From Apiosordaria backusii (lineage: Eukaryota > Ascomycota > Sordariomycetes > Sordariales > Lasiosphaeriaceae), in the NCBI GenBank assembly GCA_030549205.1, contig JAUKTV010000008.1:310001-374000 (forward strand): DNA of 64,000 bases. Reading direction: 5' to 3'. The notes under the pieces were generated by a model. The model ran no database searches. It was not told the origin of the DNA and saw nothing but the letters and a program-made list of their open reading frames with translations. A program made the translations under genes and the position numbers. Shown here piece by piece: positions 24,941 to 36,600 of the stretch (position 1 is the first letter of the stretch; the number at the start of each line of letters is the position of its first letter).

Positions 24941-25775
24941 TGTTAAACTAGGTCCCTGTGAGGCCTAAGTTTACAGTAGGTAGCTGCTATTATACTACGT
25001 GGTGGAAGCTTAAGTTGGAAAGCCTACCTATCAGCTACCCGGCACTTGCCCGGCACCTTACTTTACTGCAGGGCTATTCAAAGGCCTGCATCCCGCTAAC
25101 CAGTAGGCCAAACTGCCTATAATTTTATATTCAGGCTACTAAGGCCCACTACTGTAAGCAGTATAAGTAGCCTAACCCTAACCCTACGTTAACCTGCACT
25201 TTAGGTTAGGGGTGCTTGGTTTCACGGCCCTTTTATATAGCCGTAAGTCGATTTTTAGAGAGCTGTAAACTACATTAACTTAGCTATCTATAAAACCTAT
25301 AGCCAACTACTAGGCTAGCCAAATTGGCCAAGAATTAGTAGGCCTATAGTTAAGTAAGTATATTATTACTATACTAAATTATAGGCCTATAGGCCTTATA
25401 GGTCAGGAGCTACAGAAGGCTTAGCAAGTGGTTTACAGGGCTTAGCAAGCCTCGGGGTTAATTAAGCTGTACTCTGGCCTATCTGCCCGCTAGGGTGTAC
25501 AAGGCACCGTACGTCAGTTAGTAGGTATATAGTAGAGGTCAAGTACAAACCCTACTATAGAAACTATTATAGTAGATTTATAAAAAGCTAGTACTATAAT
25601 ACAATTATTTACCTACTATATTTCTATTCTATAGTACCTATATAGTACTATATTCTAATACCCTAGCACTAAGCTATAGGTATTACACATAAGACTTCCG
25701 CTATACTATAAGCTAGTATGTAAGTACCAAATTACAGAGCCCTTAAGCCTATAATTGGCTATACCCATTCTAATA
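24941..25775 (+). repeat. 5' LTR of element A
   Basis: Starts TGTTAAACTAGG, ends CATTCTAATA, 835 bp, short form. Contains the telomere-like run CCTAACCCTAACCCTA at 25171-25186. It is less mutated than the 3' LTR over the first 150 bp. Confidence 0.93.
25171..25186 (+). repeat. Telomere-like (CCCTAA)n run inside the LTR
   Basis: About 2.7 units of CCCTAA, the fungal/vertebrate telomere hexamer. The matching run occurs on the opposite strand at 9469-9484 (TAGGGTTAGGG...) and in eroded form near 16244-16256 and 20399-20411. It is part of the LTR, not a telomere. Confidence 0.8.
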
Positions 25776-25789
25776 GATTATAAGCCTAG
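25776..25789 (+). other. Primer-binding site of element A
   Basis: GATTATAAGCC directly follows the LTR end. The inverted equivalent in element C (about 15640-15651) reads GGCTTATAACC, which is the un-mutated form and matches the initiator tRNA-Met anticodon loop with a single transition (C to T). Confidence 0.65.
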
Positions 25790-28700
25790 AAGATACTTAA
25801 CTAAGTCATAAGCTTATAAGCTTAAGCTTAAAGCCCTCTATAAATAACAGCTTAAACTACTATAGACTACACTATAAGTAGGCTATAAAATCACTGATTT
25901 TAAAGCTTACTTATCGAGGTAGGGTTTTAAAGCAAATACTAGGCTTACCTTACCTTATTAGGTTTTCCGAGGGCCTATAAGGTTTAAATTTACGCCCGCT
26001 ACCAAATTTATTATACTATAAGGCATATAAAAATTAGGCCTAATAAGGTATTAAAGGTCTATAAGTTATAAGCTTATAAAAGTTAGAAATAGCCTCCTAC
26101 CTTAACTATAGCTAAGTAGGTAGTTCTATAAATCCTAAAGGCAGGTAAAAAAAGTAAGAAGGCAAAGCGACCTTTTTAACTACTACTGCTATTAGTAATT
26201 ACAGTAATTTACTATATAAAATAGAGCCTATTCTTTAAGGCTTTTAAACGCTATAGACCTAGCCCTCTTATTATATAAAGTAAACTATAATTAAAGCCTT
26301 AGTTAAAAACGGTATTAGGCTAGGGTTTTAAAGCCCTATAGAACGCTTTAGCAGTAAGCATATTAAGCCCTCTATAGATTTAAAAATATAAAATATAAGG
26401 CTTAGGTAAGGGTCTTTTAAAGGGAAAGAATCAGTAGATTCTTACTATATATAGGCCTTTACTATTTAACTAAAGAATTAAAAGGCCTAAATTTAATAAT
26501 TATAAGGCATTATAACCAAAGTAATAAAGTAAATTAAGCTTCTAATAATAGCTTAAAGTACTTTAAATCGGCCTAAAGTTACTATAACTGTTCCTTTAAT
26601 AATAGCTAAAGCTATATATTAAAAAGCTATAGTAGCCTATTAATTAAGGCTTAGGGCTAATAGTAGTTCTATTAGGGTCCTTTATACTACTATTATTACT
26701 AAAATAACTAAAAAGGTCTACGAATTCCCTACTAATTAAAGGCTTATAGGCCCTAAGAATTTCGATCTATAAAAATAGGGCTTAAATATTATACTGTATG
26801 CTATTAATATAGCTACTTTTATAGAGAACCCTACTATAGTAGCTTACTAAAGTAATGCTAAATAGGCTTTATTATTAATATTACTTAAAAATAGTATAGC
26901 CTTAAGCTTTAGGCTTCTATTTTATAGTAAACAAGCCTTATTAAAGCCTATAAACTGCTTATTTAAAGGTATTTTTATAGTATTAAATTATAGTAAGGAA
27001 ACCTCAATAGAGAATACCACTCCTTAAACTTCTATTAATTTACAGGCTTTTTAATAGACTTTAATATTAAGTTCTTTAATACAGTTAACTAACTTATATT
27101 AATTAGTATCAACCTTTAAGCTATAGATTAGGTAAATTAATACCTATAGGCTATAGAAAAGAGCTTTCTATAGTAGGCTAAAAGATAATAAAGTATTATA
27201 TAGACCGTTAGAGCGTTAGGCTAAAATATAGGCACTATTGACCTAAGCTTTTTAATAGTAAACTTATTAAAAGAACAATGTATTTTAGCTTTTATTGCTA
27301 TTAAAGGTATAGCCTATAGAAGTAGAAAAGGTCTTTATAAAGGTATTAAAAAAAAGGTCTTTTTAAATAAGAAGTTTAAAAGTAATAGTAATGGTAGCTT
27401 TAGTAGTTTAAGTGGCTTTCTTTAAAAGAAAAAGAAGAAAGGCTTTAAAAGGCTTAAAGGCCTTAAAAAAAGGCTTAAGGTTAAAGATTCGTTTATTTAT
27501 ATAGTAAGCTTTTATAATCTGGCTTTAAGGGTTTTTAAAGACTTTAATAGTAACGATAGTAACAAAGGCTTCTATATAGTATCTATAGGGCCTACTAAAG
27601 ATATTAAAAGCACTAAAGGTAAGGCCTTAATAGCACTTTCTTTAAGAGATGCCCTTCTATATAATATTAGGTCTACTGACTATATTATTAATAGTCGAAA
27701 ATGGTTTATTAACTATAAGCTTAATAATAGCTTATTAAAGATAATTTATATAGAAGGGGGTCCTCTAATATCTAAAGGCTTTAGAATTGCTATATTTATA
27801 GTACTTTTATAGAAGGAATCTCTAAATATACTAAGCTTAAGTTTAAAAATACTCTATATATTCTTTAATTTAATATTAACCTTTTTAATAGTATACTATA
27901 CTATAAGGTTAGCGGTTAGGTTAAAAAGAAAGTACTGTATAGGCTTAATAAAGCTTCGATAGCGGTATTTGATTTTAAGGCTTTAGGCTTTTTTTTAAAA
28001 TTATAAAGGGTAAAGAGGCCTATTATTTACTATAATATAAGTTTTAACGTTATTAATTGAAAGTAAAAATTAATGGTAGAGCTTTTTAATAGGCCTTTAT
28101 TTTAAAAAGATAACTATTTGAAAGTCGATTTAAACCCTTAAAGGCCAAATAATAGGCCTATAGAGTTAAATAGCGATAGTACTATTAGCTCTGATTTAAA
28201 TGTCTAAAAGGTAAAGCCCTATAAGCTTAGAGGGTTTAAGTCTAGTTATAAAAAAGGCTATAGCTAAAGTAGACCTAAAGGAATAAAGCTCTATTAGTCT
28301 ACAAAAAGCTTAAATAACCCTGGCTTTAAAGGATCTAATCGGGGCAAACTTATAGAAGAGCTTTATTAGCCTATAGAATGTCTTAATAGCTTAGGTAACT
28401 TCGGTTTACTTAGTTAGGAAGACGCTTAAGGAGGCTATATACTTAGGAAGGTTATTAAAAATATCCTTAATACCGCTATAGACTATTATAGTAAATTACT
28501 TTAAATAGTATTAAAATGGTATATTAAGCTAGGTTATATAGGCTTAATACTATTAAAAAAGACTAATAAAATTACTACTAGGCTTTTAAACTTAGATTAA
28601 ATTAAAGAAGTAAATTTTCAATACTTAGCCTATAATAAAGCTAAGGCAATAAGAAGGCTTTAATTTTCTACTATTCTAAACCCTTTTAAAGTTTTAAGTT

Positions 28701-31696
28701 CTATTAAAGGCGATACTTTTAAAATCAAGCCTATATTCTATAACAGGCTTTCTATAGTGTTAATTTTAGTAAACTGAAAATCCTAGTTTAAATAGGCCTT
28801 CTATTTACTAAATGCTAAAGGACTAACTATACTAAGCGCTATTAAAGGCTTTTTTAAAGGCCTAAAGAATTGCTATAATAAGTACCCTATCCGTTTCTAT
28901 TATAATAGTAGGAAAGAAATTAATTATAAATTATAGGCTTGGTTTTCTATTAAAGGTATTGAATTTTTTACTTTTAAGCCCTATATTTATAAGTAAAATA
29001 GCCTAATTAAATATTCTATTAAAATATTTTTAGACCGATTATAGACTATAATGGTATTATTATAGCTCTTCTAATACTTATAATGCTATATAGCGTTTAT
29101 AGTATTTAAATTAGTTAACTATATAGTAATTAGTAATAGGGACTTAACTCCTTATTAAATGCTTTATGATAAATTAAAGCCTTTCCTTTTCTATAAGCTA
29201 AACTTAAGCTGGTTTAAAGCTATAAGCTCTTTTATAAAGCTCTTTATTTTTATTAAAAAAAGGTCTAAAGTTTTAAAGCTATAGGCATATATAGAGCTTA
29301 GTAAGCTACTAGCTGTCTTTAAAAATAAGACTTACTAAGTATAGATACTGGTTAAAAGGGCAATAGTAAAATCTTCCTTTATTAATATAGTAGATAAGCC
29401 TATTGTAATTTAAAGTATTACTACTATTTTAAAAGAGGATTTAGGTTAAAGGAAGGTAGAGTTACTATAATTAGTAAATAAAGATAGCGACCTACGTTCT
29501 AAATACGATTTAGTCGGCCGATTAAGTTTGTAATTTAATTAATAAGCCAATATTAAACAATTCTCTAATAGTAAGCCAATCAGTAGGCCTACTATAGTTT
29601 AAAAAGCTATAATCAATAGTAGTTTAAAGCCTTTTAATAGGCCTATTATAGGCTTTAAAGCTGGCTTAAAACCTCCTATTAAAAACCATTTATTAATAGA
29701 AGTGGAAGAATTATACTTAAGTATAAGTAAAGATATTAAAATAAGTATTAGCTAATTTATTAAATCAATACTAATTAAGGCTAAGGCCTATTACTATAGG
29801 GTATTTAAGGGCCCTTTTAGTACTAGTTTATTACTTTAAATATTAAAATAAGTGCTAAAGAACCTTAAAAAATCCTACTAGTTAAAGGCTATATATAGTA
29901 AATTTAAGCAAATAGTTAATTAAAGAACCTTTAAGTTCCTTTTTTAAAGTGCTCTCTTTAAGGACCATACGTTATTAACTAATAGGTTAATACTATATAA
30001 AAAGACCAATAAAGAAAATAGGCTTTTAAAGTTTAAGGCTAGGCTAGTTATTAAAGGATTTTTATAAAAGAAAGGCCTAGATTTTATAGAAACCTTTACC
30101 TTTATTACTATACTACCTACTTAGTATATACTATTAACTATAATAGCTTTATTAGATTAGAAAATAGAGTAGATTAATTTTATAAAGGCATTTTTTAATA
30201 GTTATTTAAAAAAAAGAATTATATAGTAATACCTAAAGGCTTTTATAAATTCTACTAAAAAGCAGACTTAGCTATTAAAGCTAAGCTATATAGGTAAAGC
30301 TTTAGGCTTAAAACTAGCTAAATAATTTGCCTCTTTAAAGCCCTATATAGCTTAAAGTAGAGCTTTAGACTTTAATAAGCTAAACTTATTAAGCTATTAA
30401 AAGAAAAAGGTTTTATAACGCTAATTTCTAACTTTACTGTTTTCTATAATCTTAAAGCCAGGATTTTTATAGTAACCTATATTAATAATTGTTTAATTAT
30501 AAGCTCTAATAAGGCCTATATTTAATAGCTTAAGAAAAGTTTAAATAAGGTCTACTTAATAGAAAATAAAGAGCCAGCTTCCTTCTTTTTAAAGATTTAA
30601 ATAATAAAGGATAAGCGTCGCTCTCTTCTATAGCTTAACTAAGCCTAATATATATAGAAAGTAATTAAGACCTTTAGCTTTAAAAATAGCTATAAAATAT
30701 TAGTTCCTTTATAGTTTAAAATAGTAGCCCAGTATAAGGACCCTAAACTAAAAGGAAGCTCTATAAGTAAGTTAAATTATATACTATTTTAATATATAGT
30801 AGGTATTATAATATATTTAATAACCTAAATAAGGCCTAATATTGCTTTTATAGTATAGTAGCTTTTAAGGAGTATATAGTAGCCTACTATAGTAAGCCTA
30901 AATACCGCTAAAAACCTTCTAAAGTATTTAAATAGTACAGAGAATTTAATAATCGCCTATAGCTATATTACTAGACCTATTAAAAAAGAAGGTACTATAG
31001 TATCTATAGACTTTATAGATTTAGACTTTATAAAGGACTTAAAGGACTTAAAATCTACCTATAGCTTTATATTTAAAGTAGCTAAAGGCCCTATAAACTG
31101 GAAATTAAAGAAGGCCAATACTATAAGCCTCTTTACTTTAAAGGCTAAAACCGACATGCTTATTAAGGCTATTTATAAGGCTTTATAGATTAGGAAGGTT
31201 TATAAAGAGTTAAAGTATACTTTAATAGGCTTTACCCTTTTATATAGTAACAATACTAGCTTTATAACTACTGTCTATAACCTAGCCCTTTACAATCGTA
31301 CTAAGTATATATTATTAAAATGCTATTAGGTTAGGAAGTAAGTTAAGGTATTATAGGTTACTATCAATTACTTAAATACTAAATAAATACTAGCTAATAG
31401 GCTAATTAAACTACTAGTTAGCTAAAAATTTAAGACCTTTATTGGTCTTTTAGGCTTAAGGAATAGGCCTATAGAGAAAAAGTTAGTAAAGGAATAGATT
31501 AGAAAACTACCTTCCCTATATTTAATTTTCCTTTATAATTTAATTTATAAAAATAGTTACTTAATACTTAAATATATAGGCCTTAATACCTTATATACCT
31601 TATATTTTAGTTTTTTAGTTAGCTAGTTAGTTTATTAGTTTTAGCTTACTATAGTAGGCCTTAGATTTAAATCTAAGCCTACTACTTACTATAAGT

Positions 31697-31706
31697 AAAA
31701 GAGGGG
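31697..31706 (+). other. Polypurine tract of element A
   Basis: AAAAGAGGGG, ten purines ending exactly at the 3' LTR start. Equivalent tracts precede the 3' LTRs of B (860-869), D (about 22989-22998) and, complemented, C (9715 onward). Confidence 0.85.
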
Positions 31707-32540
31707 TATTAAATTAGGTCCCTATAAGGCCTAAGTTTATAGTAAGTAGTTACTATTATATTATATAGTGGAAGCTTAAGTAGGAAAGCCTACCTATTAG
31801 TTATCCGGTATTTCCTAGTACCTTACTTTATTATAGAGCTATTTAAAGGCCTATATCCTATTAACTAATAGGCTAAACTATCTATAATTTTATATTTAAA
31901 CTACTAAGGCCTATTACTGTAGGTAATATAAGTAGCTTAACCTTAACCTTATAATGACCTATACTTTAAGTTAAGGATGTTGGGTTTTACGGCCCTTTTA
32001 TATAGCCATAAGTCGATTTTTAAAGAGCTGTAAACTATACTAACTTAACTGCCTATAAGACCTATAGCCAACTACTAGGCTAGCCAAATTGGCCAAGAAT
32101 TAGTAGGCCTATAGTTAAGTAGGTATATTATTACTATACTAAATTATAGGCCTGTAGGCCCTGTAGGTCAGGAGCTACAGAGGGCTTGGCAAGTAGTTTA
32201 TAGGGCTTGGCAAACCTCAGGGTCAATTAAGCTGTACTCTAGCCTATCTGCCCGCTAGGGTATGCAAGGCACCGCACGTTAGTCGGTAGGTATATGGTAG
32301 AGGTCGAGTACGATCCCTACTATAGAGACTATTATAGTGGATTTATAGAAGGCTAGCACTACAATACAATTGTTTACCTACTATATTTCTGTTCTACAGC
32401 ACCTGCGTGGTGCTGTATTCTAGTACCCCAGCACTGAGCTATAGGTATCACATGTAAGACTTCTGCTGTACTGTAAGCTAGTGTGTGAGCACTAAATTAC
32501 AGGGCCCTTAGGCCTGTAATTGGCTATACCCATTCCAATA
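31707..32540 (+). repeat. 3' LTR of element A
   Basis: 834 bp, TATTAAATTAGG to CCCATTCCAATA. Followed by GATAA. Differences from the 5' LTR are almost all transitions. Confidence 0.93.
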
Positions 32541-32545
32541 GATAA

Positions 32546-33110
32546 TAATAAGAAAAAATCGATCTTTAGCCTAGGTTAGGCTATTTAATTAAACCAGATT
32601 GTAATTACTATTATTGCGAGGTTATATAGTAGTATTCCGATATTGATTGTATGATAGTTGATTGAGAAGAAGTGTCTACTGTACGAGATGACTATATATA
32701 TATATAGATCCTATATCCCTGTATCCTTCTATAATATAATATATTTAAATACTTTTATAAATAACTAGTTTAATATATTAAAAGTTAAGTTTTTAAATAA
32801 GATTAAGGTCTTATTTAAAAAATTAAATAAAGATTAATGTTTTATAAATTTAAAAGTTTAAAAAGATAAATAGAATAATAAGACTTTACCTCTTAAATAG
32901 TTATTAAAGTTAAGTTATTATATTAAAACTTAAAGATAGTTAATATAGAATTTTCTTTAATATAGTAATTATTAAGGTTATAGGTATAATAAAGCTAAGG
33001 TTATAGGTAGTAAATAAAATCTTAAAAAAAAGATAAGCCTTAGTAAATAATCTAATTTAAGGTAAATCGCTGAAAACTACAATTTAGCCCTGTTTAGGGC
33101 TTATTTACCT
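32546..33110. other. Boundary between AT-rich block and gene region
   Basis: No gene is seen. It starts with sequence not matching the Copia copies, includes a short (TA)n run near 32694-32705, and remains A+T-rich to about 33060. After TTTAGGGCTTATTTACCTTGC it changes to normal composition within some 50 bp. Confidence 0.7.
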
Positions 33111-33465
33111 TGCTTACGTTAAATTATATTTGTTTTGTTTGCATTGGTTGGGGCCCTGCTTTCCACATCTTCGAAAAAGGCAAGAGTGGGGATGGAGCGT
33201 TGGAATCACCAAGCGGCATCAAACCCTCAGCCCGGAGCACTCATCCAAGTCAAAGCCTTCCCGACATTGGAAAGCTCGAGACGGAAACTGCTCCTCTAGT
33301 GGATAATTCTTCTCGGCCGTATAAAATGGATCCTCCTACGTGCAAACGCAGCCATTCCAATGTCGCAGGTGCTCCCATTCGTCAAAGGCCGCCGCCATGC
33401 TCCGATATCTGGCACGAGAAGTGACTTATGGACCACTAGAAACACAGATTGCTCCCAAGCACGGA

Positions 33466-33473
33466 TATAAAAA
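33466..33473 (+). promoter_or_regulatory. Probable TATA box of the GH55-S8 gene
   Basis: TATAAAAA lies about 140 bp upstream of the proposed ATG at 33612. A second TATAAAA-like site is at about 33320. Position is plausible for a fungal core promoter; function is inferred. Confidence 0.5.
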
Positions 33474-33611
33474 TCTTGCTCCCCCCTCCACCTGCTAGAC
33501 TCGGATCTACCATCATCTGCCAAACAAATCCGGATTTTGATTTGTTGCCAACACCTTCTCATATCTCTCAACACTCAACTCAACAAGGGGCAGGTCCATA
33601 CCGTAAACCCC

Positions 33612-36600
33612 ATGAAGAGACTGCTTGTTGGTGTGGTGGCATTGGCCACTAGTGCCACCATCGCCGCCGTCTCCGCGGGCAAACCGGATGCTGACTGGAA
33701 AGGTGTGACCACTGGCTTGCGCCTTCAGAGCTTCCCGGCTGAGTTTCAGGAGACCCCCCACAGTCATCGGCTTACATGGTGGATAATACGGGTAACTTGC
33801 GAGGTGTTGCCCCCAGCAAAGGCAAGCATTAGTACCAGTCCCTTGACTGGAGATTATATCCATATAATACAACTTGAATGCTAACACGCTTTGCAGGCAA
33901 ATACAATGGTGCTGTCTGGTCGGAGTCAGGCAGCTTCGAGGACTACATGAAGAAGTTGGCTGAGAAGAAGGCGGATGTTGGGAACACTCTCGCCAAGAGT
34001 GACGATAACAACACCTTTTGGTTGTCCTCTCTTGGACCTCGTGGAAAGGTAGGCCATCTCCTGTGACATGTCATTTGAAGGGGTAGTGACACCATTCATC
34101 CATAGGCTCCCCTTGCTGGAGACAATTATGTCTTTTACAGAAACGTCTTGGACTATGGAGCCGATAACACGGGGACAAACAACACCGAAGAAGCGATCAA
34201 TGCGGCTATTATTGACGGGAACCGGTGCGGCGAAGACTGTGGAAGCACCAGTGTCCGCGGGGCGTTGATTTACTTCCCGCCTGGAACCTACAAGATCTGC
34301 ACGCCTATCATCCAGTACTATTTTACACAGTTTGTGGGCGACCCGAACGATCGGCCCGTCATCAAGGGGTGTGACACGTTTACTGGAATAGCTTTGATGG
34401 ATGTCAACCCATATATCCCCGGATCAGGCATCAACTGGTACATCCCACAAAACCAATTCTTCCGCCAAATTCGGAATTTCGTCTTCGACCTCACCTCCAT
34501 GCCGGCGGCCACCGATGAAAATGGACAGCCCCTGGTGCCAACAGGAATTCACTGGCAAGTCAGCCAGGCTTGCACCTTACAGAATCTCTTGTTTCGCATG
34601 CCGACAGCTGACGACCTTGGTGGCAAATCTCCTACTCATGTGGGCATCTTCACCGAGAACGGCTCTGGTGGTTTTGTTTCGGATCTTGTGTTTGAGGGAG
34701 GTGCTATCGGCTGGCGTGTCGGCTCACAACAATACACGGCTACATCACTGCAGTTCCGAAACTGTTCCACTGCCGTGGACATGGTATGGGATTGGGGCTT
34801 TAACTGGCATAAGATTGAGATTGACGGCGGCAGTATTGGCTTCAACATTAGCGGAATTGGTGGTCTGAACGACCAGGGCATCGGCTCCGTGTCCATCATC
34901 GACTCGGTTGTTAAGAATGTGCCAATCGGGCTTCTCGCTGCACCCCGAGCTGCTAACGTTATTCTTGACAACACAGTGTTCACAAACGTCGGCACCATCA
35001 TGGTCCTCACCGGGACAAATGATCCCATCATCGAGGGCACCACTGGCACCAAAGAGTTTGCGCTCTGGGAATACGGCAAGCATTATATTCACAACAGAGG
35101 CGAATCGACAATGGGTTCATCAATCGACGATCGCCCTCGACCTGCAGCCTTGCTGGATGGCACCGGTAATCTCTTCACCCGCCTGAGACCCCAGTACGAG
35201 AACCTTACGACTTCGTCCTTCCTCGTCGCCACAGACGAAGGTTGTTTCAATAATGGAACAGGCGATAACACGGATGCAATCAACGCGTTTCTGAAGAAAG
35301 CGCTCGATGCGAAACAGATTGCCTACTTCCCGGCTGGCATCTACTCCGTGCAGGGAACCGTCACATTCCCCACTGGATCCCAGATTCAAGGGTCTGGCTG
35401 GTCGCAGATCCAAGCAACTGGCACCTACTTTTCAGACATGACCAACCCCAAGGTCGTCGTGCGTGTTGGAGAGCCAGGCGATGTGGGCACAATGGAGATT
35501 GCAGACATGCTTTTTACGACCAAGGGGGCCACAGCCGGTGCGATCATGATGGAGTGGAACCTTCATGAGAGCTCACAGGGTGCCGCTGCGCTTTGGGACT
35601 CCCACATCAGGATAGGCGGTGCCAACGGCACGGACCTGGATAACACAGCCTGCCCCAAGTTTAGCCAGAACGAAGCCTGTATCGGCGCATCTCTCCTGCT
35701 GCATGTCACCAAGGACGCAACCGGATACTTTGAGAATTTCTGGGCCTGGGTTGCCGACCACGACATCGACATGAGTCTGCCGAGGGAGATGAACTCGACC
35801 AAGTCACAAATCTCGGTCTTTGGTGCTCGCGGCATTTTGATCGAATCACAGGGACCTGTGTGGCTCTACGGCTCTGGAAGTGAGCATTTGATGTTCTACC
35901 AGTACCAGCTCGTCGGTGCCAAGAATGTCTATCTGGGCCACCTCCAGACCGAATCCCCCTATTTCCAGCCTCAGCCGGTCGCGCCCTCCCCAATGGACAA
36001 GGCATTGGGAGTCCTGCCTGAAGATCCCAACTGGGGTGACTGTACAACCGACACTTGCAAGATGGCATGGGGTTTACGCATCCTGAATTCAGAAGCCGTC
36101 ATGGTACACGGTGCGGGCCTGTACTCGTTCTTCAATAACTTCTCTCAGATATGCACCAGCTCCGAGAGCTGCCAGGAGCGTATCATGGAAGTCCGCGGAT
36201 CCAAGGACATCTCTATCTACAACATCTTCACCAAGGCCGTGGTTGAGATTGCCACTGGTAGTAGCAACGAGAGTAGCATCGAATTCGCCGACAACAACCA
36301 GCACAGTTACACGAGTGAAATCAGCGTGTGGTTCCCAGAGGACGGTGGGCCTGAGGATGTTGCCAACATCGTATATGTAGGCCCTGAGGTGTACGAGAAC
36401 CACACAGTTCAGTGCCCATCGCCACCTTGCATCCTTGTTATGCCACCCACCACTCTTGCTACCCCAACGACGATCTACATTGATCCGTACACAACCGAGC
36501 TCGAGGTCGGGCAATCGCAAAATGGAACGTTCACCGTCACAACAACCACAGTGACTATTACTATGGCTTCGATTGTCACCAGTGTAATTCCCGTGGCCAA

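Larger units (their letters stand above)
24941..32540 (+). mobile_element. Copia element A, structurally complete
   Basis: 7600 bp with LTRs of 835 bp (24941-25775) and 834 bp (31707-32540) and a perfect 5 bp duplication GATAA at 24936-24940 and 32541-32545. The primer-binding site is at 25776 and the polypurine tract AAAAGAGGGG at 31697-31706. Broken translations give the Ty1/Copia order: GAG-pre-integrase (an RLGHIG-like stretch near 28530), integrase core with a GKE-like motif near 28910, RT with a VDFIKAFFN-like motif near 30170 and a degraded YVDD near 30480, then a TRPDIA-like motif near 30830. No frame is intact. It serves as the reference copy for the other relics. Confidence 0.95.
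1..33060. other. RIP-like AT-rich heterochromatic block of nested Copia relics
   Basis: Base composition is overwhelmingly A+T with a great excess of TpA, and no open frame beyond about 67 codons exists on either strand. Homologous copies within the block differ mainly by C-to-T and G-to-A changes, the pattern expected of repeat-induced point mutation in ascomycetes. All the recognisable content is Ty1/Copia LTR retrotransposon, in several nested and inverted copies listed separately. The mutation process is inferred from the substitution pattern; the copies and their boundaries are seen directly. Confidence 0.93.

Noticed and set aside
1..33060. Gypsy-type retrotransposon, centromere array or CRISPR-like repeat
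   Set aside because: Integrase relics precede reverse transcriptase, which is the Copia order; repeats are LTRs with TSDs and not regularly spaced short units; the organism is a eukaryote.
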